A stretch of DNA of 64,000 bases from Istiophorus platypterus (Eukaryota; Chordata; Actinopteri; Istiophoriformes; Istiophoridae). The notes under the pieces are model-generated. The model was not told the DNA's origin. It made no database searches and saw only the letters and a list, made by a program, of their open reading frames with translations. The DNA is taken from contig CM029126.1 in assembly GCA_016859345.1 (NCBI GenBank), forward strand, positions 12,937,527 through 13,001,526, written 5' to 3'. The position numbers were made by a program, and so were the translations under genes. Of this stretch, positions 12,300 to 24,071 are shown one piece after another. How positions within the stretch are numbered: position 1 is the stretch's first letter; each line of letters opens with the position of its first letter.

Positions 12300-14685
12300 T
12301 ATGTCTCCTTAAATGTCAGATAAGGTCATTTGGTTTATTAGCTGTTTTAACAGAAGTTACAATATAAATGTTATACATAAAATAATGCTGGTAACTCGTC
12401 CCTGTTTCTAAAATCTACTGAACATCAGATGTCTACGAAGGAAAATCTCAATGGTGGGAAAAAAAATTCTCCATCTATCTCCTCATGAAGACTTTTAAAC
12501 TCAATCCCTCTTCCCATTGAAACAGGTGAAGAAAAAAATAACACTTTTTCAAACTGCTGTCTTCAGCCCGGTTGATCCTCAGTTGCTCTCATTTTTTATA
12601 CAAAAAAAAATGTTGATCATAGCTCCTTTCTCTCTCTCTTAAGGAGCAGAGAAATTCCATGTGTCCTGAGTCAGCGCAGGGTTAAGCAGCTTACAGCCTC
12701 CCGGCCGTCTACTAAGATATGTATCAACACACACAAAACACAAATACACGGCGCTGTCTCAGAGGAGGGATTTGATTCAGTTATAGTCTCAATGCAGCAT
12801 AAAACGTGTGCTGAGTTATGTAACACTGCCATACACATGAGAAACCTCAAAGATTTCTTGAATTCAATACTACTGCAGTGATGTGTGCATGTGTATAAAT
12901 TTACAGATATTCCCTCTGGTCAGTTGAATGTCAGATTCAAAGAGATTTCACATCTAAATGTAAAATTATCATTAGGATTAATGTCTGGTAAATCAAACTC
13001 TATATGCAACTTCTATACTAAGAGACTGGAGCAAAATTACTGCTACTGCCTCAGTTGATTTTTTAACAATTTTCATAATGTATTCAGCTTATGACAGGAC
13101 AATTGGTTTGAAGAAGTCAGTTTGGACTCTAGGAAACTGTAATGCACCATTTCCGCAGTTTTCTGAAAACCTTTTTCTGGCATAATCTTGAGGATGTAGT
13201 TTGTGTAGCTGTTGAAATCCGTGTAGTATACAAAGAGGTGTTTCTATTATTTCACAAGCCCTCATTGTATAAATGGAGAGGATTAAATAATAGAAACAGC
13301 TGCCAGTCTATCAGAAACTGCAGCCTCCCAAGGATGCAGTTGAGTCTAAACCTCTTTAAAACAGTTTCAGCAAAAACTGAACATCATAACCTTCAAGAGG
13401 GAGGATTTAACGCAGGACTGTTAGTTGTAACTGTTAGTTTTGGTTAGTAGATGTACTCTTATAAACCAGTAACTGAGTGCAGACAAAAAAAAAAGGAAAA
13501 TGATCCAGAAAATAAACTACAACGATAATAGAAGTAATTGATGTTGCAGCTCTACAATCCACCATCTTTCCCTCTGTAAACACATCACAGCATTTGACAC
13601 TTAGAGGGACTGGTAAATGTGTGAGAGCGAGGAGGGAGCTGCTTTTCTGAGCCATAAGTGCGAAGGAGGCTGCTTGCAGCTCGTTGCAAGATCCAGTCAA
13701 GACTCAGACGCATCTTACCAACTCATCCCCGCTACTGAAATATACATCTTAGAAAACTGTACCTACACAAAACCCACCACTGAGTGTGTGTGTTTGGGTG
13801 AGAGAGAGATGGATGCCGTTCTTAGTGAGCGAAATGTGTGGCTACAAATTACTTTAGTCTCAGTCATCATCTGGATGGCAGGACCCCAGCATGGGCCCAA
13901 ACAACAAGGAAATTCTCTGCAGTCCTGAAGCACCTATAAAAACCTTCAGACTGATCGCTTGTGTAATTAGAGGCTGCAGGAGAAAATTCTGGCGATAATT
14001 AAAATCCTACCCCCGTACCTCTCCGACTGATAACATTTTACTCTGCATTGTGTTGCCCTATTTCCTCTATTTTGCTGTTTTGCAGAAGCCAAGAAATTGA
14101 GACGGAGGATGGAGGATTTGAATAAAGCGTAGGAATCAGATGATGAACAGTGAGAAGATGAAAGGTCGGGATGGTGGGAGAATGAGGCTTCAGTTACATG
14201 ACTCAAAAGACCGCTTTTCTCAGCTAAAATGCATCAGGAATAACTCACACCAGCCTCACCGGATTTTGCCTTTTTCTTTAAGTAATTGTTCTTTTCTTTC
14301 TATCCAGTTCTTTAAGATCTCACCTCACCACACTCAGACGGGAGAGAAAACTTCGCAGCTGACACTGTAAAAAAAAAAAAAAAAAAAAGTTGAATTACAG
14401 TAAAAAAAAAAAAAAAAAAATTAGAACTTGAGTCCCACACTAGTGTGTGTACAAAGCACCAGGTGGTATTTATAGCGTGGCTGTAGGTGTCGAGTGAGAG
14501 GAGTGTGGCCTCCTGTGCTTTGCTTGTTTATACTGAGACGCAATTTCCTCAGACAAAGAGCAGATTACAGTATGTGTGAGATTAGATAAAGACTCATTTG
14601 AGACCTAATCTGGCTCATCCTCTTAACTGAACCTCTTCAGCAAGGAAATGTTGACGTTGTTCCTTGTGTGTGTGTGCGTGTGTGT

Positions 14686-14738
<53 letters not shown>

Positions 14739-15140
14739 GTTTTAGAGGGAGACAGAGAGAAAGCCAAGACTGAGTATGGCACCCAAATAACTTTTAAGCA
14801 ATCCTCCTCATGTCCAAATATGGTCAAACAAGCAGTGGGTTTAAGGAGTTTTGGGCATGGGTGAGTTCAAAGACATCAAGATGGCGAGTTGACATCAAGC
14901 AGCATAGCTCCAACCGTTCAAATCTGGGTGAGTCAGAGAACGATGTAGGACAAAGACACCCTTCACAGACAGTGACTCAGAGCCTCTGCTCCACTCGGAG
15001 GCACTAAAACACACTGACAAACATTTCATCTGCTTATTGAGGAATGCATATTTTTGTCTTTACTGTGTGTCTGCATGTGAAACTTTTAAAGGCATCTCAT
15101 CATGCATATTTTACGAGACAGTAGAAATTGAACCAGTAGG
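12300..15140. other. Intergenic DNA, no gene seen
   Basis: No ORF here resembles a known protein. The region holds A runs at 14370-14420, a (GT)n tract at 14664-14736 and a minus-oriented fragment of the dispersed repeat near 13440-13553, whose end reads AGAGCTGCAACATCAATTA on the minus strand. Confidence 0.6.
14664..14736. repeat. (GT)n microsatellite
   Basis: About 35 mostly perfect GT units with two early interruptions. Confidence 0.95.
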
Positions 15141-15582
15141 ACTTTCAGTGTTCGGTCTGTCTGTATGTTGAAGTGTATCTCACTAGAGTTGCAGGAGTCT
15201 GAGCACACGGGGGAGTGAGAGACGGACAGGCAGTGGGGAAGGAGGATTTAGGAGTCGGCTCCTGGTGCTGCAGAACTCGGGCCAGCGGGGCGGACCTTCC
15301 CTCCTTCTCCTCCTTTCTGGCCCCCCTCTCCTCCCTTCCGCCTCCGGCATCCTGAGGAGGTGGCAGAGATGGTCTGCTGCCTACGTCGTGTCTGTCCGTT
15401 CGAGGCAGAGGAGGGAGAGGAGGGCCCGAGTCCTGGTTCGAGACGGGGATCGTGTAGGTTGGGAGTGGCCCAGGATCCCCGCTCGCCATCTTTACCCTCC
15501 AACTGCCCCTGGCAGCTGGCAGCTGGACCTGGAGCGCTCCTGCGAATCCTCCCAGCCGTCCCCTCCCTTCAGATCCCCAAGG

Positions 15583-15957
15583 TCATTGGGGACCGCGATG
15601 TCTGAGGACGTCGCGGTCCCGGTTCTCGTACAGCAGGGTTGCGGCGCAGATGAAGATGAACAGGCCCACTCCCATGATCACGGGCCCGGTCAGTTTCATC
15701 CTGTCAGCGTGGGTGCCCCGGCGGCCGTCCGGAGACTTGGGCGCCGCGGATACGTAGCCCGCCACCGCCACACTCATGCCCACCAGAACCACCATCACGC
15801 CCAGCAGAAGCCAGACGCCCGGGGCCGAGCGCAGGTGCAGGCTGGTCTGGAAGGCCTCGCCTTCCCTCAGGCGCCTGTGGCACGCCGGGAGGCAAAAGGC
15901 CGAGGACTGGGAGGAGCAGGAGGAATCACGGCTGCAGACTGGACTGGCTGCTGTCAT
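15583..15957 (-). CDS. tmem200b: TMEM200-family two-helix membrane protein (TMEM200B-like), short form
   Basis: A single open exon encodes 124 residues. Helix 1 spans about residues 49-69 (LLGVMVVLVGMSVAVAGYVS). A loop follows, then the family signature DRMKLTGPVIMGVGLFIFIC at about 86-104, continuing AATLLYENRD. This closely matches TMEM200B as I recall it, including the MTA- start and the LHLRS segment before helix 1. The biochemical function of the family is not known to me. TMEM200 proteins normally extend a few hundred residues past the ENRD motif, but here a TGA (15583-15585) comes 10 codons later. The same frame then stays open to 15145 with proline-rich sequence. It may be a truncated gene, a sequence error or a decayed copy. 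Upstream CpG-rich DNA fits a promoter. Confidence 0.78.
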   Translation of the reverse strand: MTAASPVCSRDSSCSSQSSAFCLPACHRRLREGEAFQTSLHLRSAPGVWLLLGVMVVLVGMSVAVAGYVSAAPKSPDGRRGTHADRMKLTGPVIMGVGLFIFICAATLLYENRDRDVLRHRGPQ

Positions 15958-16149
15958 CCTCTGGCTTCAGACTGAGCAGAGAGAGGAAGACACAGGAAAG
16001 AGGACCAAGAGCAGAAACGTGAGAACTACACAAGAAAGTGTTGCCTGCAGCAGCAGAGGGGGTGAGTAAGGGGGGGGGGGGGTGCAGGGGAGAGGACAGT
16101 TTACTCTGCATTGCACACAACAGGAAATAGCAGCTTTAATAAGACATGT

Positions 16150-16925
16150 GGCTGAGTTAATGAGATGCCAACAGTTCTGCGGCTCCGCCAGTGTCTATGT
16201 GGAGCAACGCACAGGGTCGCCACTCGGCGCTCAGCCTCCCCCCCCCCGAACCCGAACCCGATCCCGAACCCGATCCCGAACCACTCACCCGCTCACCACC
16301 GCCCCTTTCCTACCCCCCCTCCCCCCTTTCGGGACCTTGTGATTTCACTTCGCGGTCCCGCAGCAGTCGTGCAAATGCGGGTCACGCTGATTGCTCCGGC
16401 CGGATTCACGACTCGATTTGCTGCCGAGCAACTGTTTATGACCGGTGCCCCGACGGGACGCAAAGGAAGATGACAGCAAAAAAAACAAACAAAAAAAAAA
16501 AAAAATCAGAAAAGATTTTAAGATTGACCCATCAAGTCGGATCTTACAACTACTTTTATGCGTGAATCTTTAACGTCGCATCTTAATTCATTGCTTGGTT
16601 CACCGCAGTTCACTGCCCGGTCATTTTAACGCAGAGAGAAAGCAGATCGAATACTTGCCTCGTTTTAGACGGAAACCCGAAGCAGAAACTGGCTCTTCGG
16701 CATTATCAAAATAAATAACACCGAGTCGCGTTGTTCCTCCCATTCCCCCGTGTGTGTGTCGTTTTCCAACCCTTGACTTTACCGTGAGAGCCGACGCAAC
16801 AGCGGCTGCGACCGAGCCCGAAACGAAGCTTTCATAGTAAAATAACAGCGCTGGTAAAAGTGGTGCAAAGCTGCTCTGTGCCTCCGAGTCCACTCACTGC
16901 CTGCGCGCCTATGCAGCCAGTGTTT
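16150..16925 (-). promoter_or_regulatory. CpG-rich region upstream of the tmem200b-like gene
   Basis: CpG density rises sharply at 16180-16470 and 16620-16910, just upstream of the minus-strand start at 15957. The region includes a hexamer array (CCCGAA/CCCGAT, 16246-16282) and a poly(C) run. The exact transcription start cannot be read. No TATA box was seen. Confidence 0.5.
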
Positions 16926-16928
16926 TGA

Positions 16929-16959
<31 letters not shown>

Positions 16960-16999
16960 GAGGGGTCGTGGGAATCTGAAGCTCGTCCAGGCCAGTCCC

Positions 17000-19110
17000 A
17001 CAGTGAGCCCGGTTATTCTTAGTGATCACCGACCACCAAGTGCTTTAAAAGAAAGAAAAAAAAAAAAGTTATAAGAGGAGCGGCCGTCTCCCTCCATCAG
17101 AGACCTAAGATGCAGTGTGGAGAGTAAACGCGGCAAATGAAATGTTTAAAGAAAGTAATGATAATAGTTCATACCCCTAAATCATGCACTGATCAGCCAC
17201 GACATCAGCCACAAGGAAAAGTTTAACGTCTTAGCTGAATGGTGCAGATGGACCTATAGGCCAGTGGTACAGTTTGTTTGCATTGGCCCTAAGTGCCTGG
17301 GACCAAACAGCAGTAAATCTTTCCGAAAGGAACACCCTCTTCTCTCCTTGAGATACTGGGCAGCTGCCTCAGATTATGTGGGGAAGGCAGAGAGTTCCTA
17401 GACACAGCCAGATAAAGGTGTGTCCAGGCCAGCGTGCACTGACATTGCATATAAGGCCGCCGACAGTCTAACTCCAAGTACGAGATGGCACCATGCACGT
17501 CAACGTGTATGGACGATTTTTCCAATCTCCTTGGCAAAGCTTCAGTAAATCCTTCCAGCATAAGACATCTCGGGCTCCTGGACACCTTCTCCACACTCGA
17601 CCGTCATCAGCAAAATCTCCACAACACAACATGAATAAATGATACGCAAAGTCAGTTTACAGTTGCATGATGAGCCGTGACCACACTGCAGCATGCTGTA
17701 TAAAAAGAATGTCATTTCACCATAATTGGACCACAACCACTGAAATGCTCTAGTTTTTAAGTTTAGAGCTTTTTATTTTAACAAGAAATATGACTACATA
17801 GCTGTACACCCAGGTGTTCTTATGTTACAGTTTTTACTGTATACTGATCTAATGGTAAATTACTATCATAATATTTTTGAGGTAAAAAATTTAATGTTTA
17901 ATGTCTAAGGGTTAAAATGTTTTTTTTTTTTAAAAACGGATAAAAGTGGATATACAACTTTTGTTTGCTGAATCGTTTTAGATAATCGCAGTGGCTTATA
18001 TCGAGGTAACTCTATATTCTAGAGGTTAAGGATTCAGCAATTGACAGTCAAGTAAAATGAATGACTCAGAACATGCAAGTAGGGAAACTGTCATCCATGA
18101 TACACATCGGCCCCAAATTTCTAAATATACAGCGAGCATGGTTTCCATTATTGTTTCTTGTAATTTAAATGATAAGTAATAATAACACATTGTAGAAATA
18201 CTCCATTACAAGTAAATTTCTAAGTGGAAAAAACAGAGATAAAAGGGCCTAAAAGTGCTATTATTGAGCTACTGATCTGATATGTCAGCAGATCAATCTT
18301 CAAGCCTGCAATACAGGTATATATATATATATATACACAGATCCTTTTCTTCAGTATAAGTATCAAAACAATCTAAAATGACCCAATTGCAAGGGAAAAA
18401 AAGCATTAGTATTATTAACTACATTTACCTAGTGTGTCAAAAGTTAAAGTATTCACAGAAAAAATGACCCGTTACTGGTATATTATTATATGACAAGATG
18501 GGTCGCCAGATAAATCTGGGGGGGACTGAGACGGTCAATGAAAAAGGAAAGAAGAAAAAAAAAGTTCTGATACATGAATTTAGATTTGTTCATTGACTTC
18601 GACCTCTAGCAGTTATTTCATTGAAACCACTGGTTTCATCTTCAGCAGTGCAAGCTTATCATTTATTACTCTAGGCAAAATTTGAAACATAACTAGTAAT
18701 GAGAGCTGTCAACTAAATGCAGTGGACTAAAACGTGTAATATTCCCTTTTGAAATATAGTCAAGAAGTATAAAATAGCATAAAAAAACCCTAAATACTCA
18801 AGTGCAAGTTCTTTTTAAAAAGTAGTCATTTTTTGAAGCGCGGCAAAAAAATCACTTGGTTACTTTTAGTATAAGTACAACAGCTACTGAGCCCACATAT
18901 CAACAGATCTATCATCATGAAAAACTAAGGAGGAAACTCTATTTGCTTCTTAATGCCATGTTATGTTAAATGCTCCAAATAAAGCTCGGGGGGGGGGGCT
19001 TGAGTTGTGAATGTTTTGTCAACACTACCTCAAAAAATTCCACTTTTAGACTATCTGTGTCCGTGTCTGCATGTGTGTGTGTTGAAATGACTGAGGTCAG
19101 ATGAGGACAG
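17000..19110. other. Intergenic DNA, no gene seen
   Basis: Mostly AT-rich DNA with a short TA tract (18316-18334). A 101-codon minus ORF at 17289-17594 contains NSLPSPHNL, which faintly recalls the retroelement motif found at 58.4 kb, but the rest does not match. I do not call it. Confidence 0.5.
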
Positions 19111-19128
19111 CAGGCAGTGTGCATCTCA

Positions 19129-19134
19129 TTTATT
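19129..19134 (-). terminator. Candidate poly(A) signal of the L3MBTL gene
   Basis: AATAAA on the minus strand lies 1.35 kb past the stop codon. This implies a 3' UTR of about 1.4 kb across 19.1-20.48 kb, a stretch with no other gene signal. Confidence 0.5.
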
Positions 19135-20482
19135 TTCACCCATTCACACGTTCCATCAAACAGCCACCACTACCCAAGAGCCAGAACAGTGTACCATTAT
19201 CCCTTAAATTAGAATAACATAAATAAAAGCTGTTTGCATATAAACAGTTATTGATGTACACGTTCCAACTTGCTTAAGTGCGTGCAGATTTACAAAGACA
19301 CTGGCAATGTTTGTTTTTTTTTTTTCTCCCCAAAATCTACGTATGAACTGAGGCTCAATTTTTCGGTTCACTGTCACAATGTCCTTCCCTGGGGACAGAT
19401 GTCAAGGCTTTGCATAACCAAGCAGGAGTAAACACTTCGAAGAAGCAAGGACAGTCCTTTTGTAGCTGTATACTATTTACAATGAGAATGACAAGAGGTT
19501 CTTTGAACCAGACAAAATGGCCAATATTAACAAAACAACTAAAGGCTGTGTTTTTTTTAAACATTCATATTCATGTACTATTCACACACAAAAAAAAGAG
19601 CAGATAAAGATGAACAGAGCTGGTTCATTATTTCATTCCACCTTAAACGACTGCAAGTTTCCTTGATTTAACGTTTAGCCCTTAGCCCTGCTTGTCACAA
19701 AACAATCCCCTGACCAGAAAAGCAACACACATGAGCTGCTGGAAAATTACATCCTCATCTCTCAAACACACTCAGTCACATCTGCACACACACAGCCACA
19801 AACACGCGCACACACATAGTAAATTTTAACCATCCCCCTTCAATCTAAGCTTCAGCCAACTCTAAATTAACCAAACTCTCTTGCCTTTACGCCCATGGAC
19901 CAGCCCACTTTCTCCACTTCGAGGAGAAATGCTGAACTACATAGTGCTTCTGCTCCACTGGGTTTCACATTTAAAAACCTCTCACCACCTTGCGATTGTA
20001 TTTTGCAGCTTTTAAAAGTTTTTTCTGTTGCCAAGAAAAAAGCAACAAAGCACAAACACGCTTGTTCCATCTGCTCTGAGCTTAAGCACCATTTCATTAC
20101 AGTTCTATCAAACAAGAAAAGCAATAGAATCGAGACACTAAATCCAATTCATAAACTGTACAATGTTAAGAAGCCTTGAAGGTGCTTTAGTTTTTTTTTT
20201 CTTTAATGATTCAGTAAACAAACACGATATAAGTTAAGGAATCCTCATAGTATCATGTAAAACTCTCCCTTGGGTTGTCCAGAGCTGTCCATCACAGAGA
20301 GAAGAGAGGAGATGGGGACAAGACGGACGTTTTTAGAGATGATGGCTCCCTCCTACTCCTGTCGCTGCATTAGCAGAGGTCAACAGAGGAAGCGGATTTT
20401 GACAAATGTCTTTAGCTGGGTGTTGATGAAACCGAGGCTGAGGGACATGTGTGGAGGGAGCGATTCCTCATGGAGTCGGGTC

Positions 20483-22643
20483 TTACTCTTCGTCGGCGTT
20501 CTTCAACATGAGGATGGAGTTGTAGATCTTCAGGGCGGGTCCTAACTTGATTGACAGGATCTTGACGATGTCCGCTTGGGTGAGTAGTAGGAAGGCCTCG
20601 CCGTCTATTTGCTAGAGAGAGAAGGAAAAAAAAAGATTCAGCTCCATATCACTGTTTTTTTTAGACTAATACAGATTAAGATACTTTCACATGAAAAAAA
20701 TGATTCTTTTAGTAGAAGCTGCTGATTCGTATTAACCATCTTCACACATACAATAACTGATGATTTTGCCACTTGGGAGCAGCAACAACTTGGGAACACA
20801 GCATTGGCATATCATTACCTTTTACGTTGATATGACCAACAGTTATTCATTTACACATCCAGCAGTTACAAGGTCAACGTCATCACTAATTGGGAATCGT
20901 GTTTTTGTCCACTTGATGAATCTCTGTTAGCCTCATTTTTGGTCTCTAACATCTTCTGAGAGAAATATTTGGTTCAGTATCAGCTAAATGCTTAAGATGA
21001 TCATGGGCTGGTCACCAAGTATGTCAGTCCCCCTTTACTAAAACATAGTTGGGTTAAATCCTCAACGAAAAAATATTGCAAATGCAGTACTTCAGAAAAT
21101 GCATGTAACTTTATAATAATATAAAAACTTGTTGACCTTAATAAATTGTTACAGATGAAACAAGAGAGAATGGGGGCATAACAACACTCTTGCATTTCTT
21201 GGTCTTTACTGAATTTCAATATTTAACCGAATTGTACAAGTCATCACAACGGGCTCAAAGGGGGAATTTGAATAGAATTTCTGTTGTATATCTACAGAGC
21301 ATTACCAACATTTTGACATATGAATCGTTTGGTAAAATTAAACAGCAGGGTTGCCTTAATTTGAAAATGTATGCAAATTGCGAGAAAATCACAAGGGAAC
21401 TGCATATAATTACAGATGTCTGCACAGCAAACAGAAGTTCTAGCACCAATGTGAGTAGAGCATGTTTTCTTTGCATATATTTTCTAATGCTAAATAAATG
21501 CCTTAAGCCTCACAAAAAAAAACTTTATTTTCTCTCTACCATCATCTTCACTGATAAAGAGGGAGTTGTTTTGTTTTTGATTTTTTTTGTCAAAACAAAA
21601 ATTAGCAAGACCAGAAGCGAATCAGGCAGAGTTCTTTCATGACAGAGTAAGAGAATTAACTCTTCCATATTGACAGTTAAACATACAAACTCCCATTCTT
21701 GTCTAATATACCAAACAAGGCTGATGTACCAGAAAACTGATTCTGGTTGAAAACTTGATAGCTTGAAATTATAACACAATTCTCAAGTGGTGCTTGAATT
21801 TGTTAGTAGATTAATTGATCAGTTAACTGACTAATAATCAAGAGTATTGCCTCAGAGAAAAGAAAAAAATTCTTTAATAATCACTAATTGCTTGTAAAAC
21901 ACTGGCAACAGGCAAACACCCAAAACAAGCAATCGGAAGACATCACTGTGGGGTCTTGGAGATTATTGTAAATAATGTAAAAAATTAACAAACAAATAAT
22001 TAAGTGTATGAAAGAAATATCTGAAGAGTAATACTCAATGAATATCGTTATTTGCGGATGAAATCTTAAGTCTTGTGTAGTTTATCAGAAGTTTTAAGTC
22101 CCAGTTAGCTATGCGGTGCTTACCTCTGTTTTAAATGTAGCAGCATGTTCTTTACATCCAGGGAGTCCTTTGACAAAACTGGCCACCTGATGAACAAAAA
22201 GAGACAACATAAAGCAAACAGCTACCGACAAGCTGCCTAACACAAAATGGTTCAACACATAAATGTTTATCACCTAAATCAAAGTGGCTTGTATGTCTTT
22301 GCTGAAACTCATTTACCATCCTAACTGGCAGAAAGAAAGCACCGAAACTCTTACTTGATAATCTATGCGGTTCCTCTAAACAACTAGATGCCTTGATGTC
22401 GGGTAAGTGAATGAGGAGTGTGTCTGCTTTTCATTTGTTGACACAGCACGAGTGAGTAAACATGTCTGACCTCCTCTGCGCTCCAAGTGGCCACTCTCTT
22501 GGCAGTCAGCCCCAGGACTTCGGGCAGCAGCTGGCAGTGTTTGTCCCAGCAGAGAGCCACCCGGTGGGGGGGTGAGGCAGAGATGCCGGGGGAGAACACA
22601 GACTCGTGGAGGGCCTGCTGGAGAGAGATGGCATCTGGAGAGG
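20483..22643 (-). other. l3mbtl3: SAM domain exons of the L3MBTL gene
   Basis: Exons 22471-22643, 22124-22186 and 20483-20611 encode a C-terminal sterile alpha motif, with landmarks ATWSAEEVASFVKGLPGC, QIDGEAFLLLTQADIVKI and KLGPALKIYNSI. SAM domains mediate self-association and Polycomb-partner binding. The protein ends LKNADEE and the stop is at 20483-20485. Confidence 0.9.
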
Positions 22644-24025
22644 CTGAGGAGAGGGGAGAGGAGGAAGGGAGACAGCAGTCAGCAGGGGATGAGGTGGGGA
22701 TTTACATGTTTTATCTCATCCCATTTGACACGCATTCAAACGCACCTTTACCATCGCCAATCTCCTCTTTAACATAGTGCATTTTCAGGTATTTAGGAAC
22801 TGGAGCCGTCCTGGAGAGAACATCGACATACAAGTTAGATGTCACTTGTTAATATACAGCGACATCCTCTGCACTGAGCTTCAACAGCACCGTTAAGTGT
22901 GATGGTTTTAATGACTGGTACCGTTTAGGCCTTGTTCCATTATGGCTCTGCTCACTGACTCCACCTGGTGGCTCAGTCTGGTTGTTGCGTCCTAAACGCT
23001 CAGCATCCACTGATGCTGGTTTCCTAGCAACACAGATAACCCACTCTCAGGTACCAACCACAGGGTAGAGCTGCATGCAAAACACTAGAAGGGGTCCTCC
23101 CAGGAGCGTTAGTTGGCCTTGTGCAAGTTCAGCCCCAAACCTGTTATTAGAGTCCTCTGCTCCTTCAGGATGCTCGGGGGGTGAGGAGGTCTGTGTTGTA
23201 GTGTTCGCGTGAGGATCAGGGCGTCGCCCACGAGGATGAGGTCCACTGAGGGTAAGAGGTTTTTCTCCACTGAGGCGATCTGGCAGCAAGCCCTCCTTGT
23301 TCAGATTCATCTCAGAGTAGGGACAGCTCATCTGGCTGCAAACACCAAGAAGCACAAACCTTACCCATGCATAAAGTGAACATTTCAGAAACAGTAATTT
23401 CATTAAAGCTGCTTTAAAGAAAATCACTTTAAAGATTCAAACACGCACATAATTTAGTCATTTACACTACGCCAGCAGCCCATTAAGGCACAAGTGACAT
23501 TTAAGAACACTTACACTCTTTCCTCTGCCTCTGTACTTAATGTATACACAGTCCCCAAATATTGATAAAACATGAGGACATGAAACTTTTAACGATTTGA
23601 AAATAATTCTCATTAAAGCACTGCTATTGCGATACAGATAGGATATGAAGAAATTGAAATAAAATGTAGAGAAAAAAATCGATTTTTCAGACATCACTTT
23701 CAAAAGTGAAGCATTTAAATTACAATTTACTAATGAAAGTTATTTAAAAAGTAGGACTGCAGCAAGGTGTGTGAGGTAACAATATATTAACTGAAATAAA
23801 AAAGGAGGGGCTGGAGAACGGAGAACTGAAAGGTGATAAGTAATCTAAAATAGAGTGAAAAAGAAGTCAGAGAGACTGTGAGAGCAACTAAATTCAGTAT
23901 GTGCTACTAACGTATAGTGGGTCCCAAAGCGCGGTCCTCTGATGTGGCCAACCCCATTGCATCCTGGGGTAGGACATCCTTGTCCTGGGGCAGTCAATAA
24001 ATCACTGGACCCTGAAATACACAAA

Positions 24026-24071
<46 letters not shown>

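Noticed and set aside
15265..15975. 236-codon plus-strand ORF
   Set aside because: It is antisense to the TMEM200-family exon, whose minus-strand protein has clear family motifs; GC-rich DNA makes long antisense ORFs common.
17289..17594. 101-codon minus ORF with NSLPSPHNL
   Set aside because: One short phrase recalls the RT-region motif but the flanking residues do not fit, so I could not support a mobile element or a gene.
23845..24066. 73-codon minus ORF as a separate gene
   Set aside because: Its middle is the C2HC exon of the L3MBTL gene (23912-24011); the ends are intron and a CA repeat.
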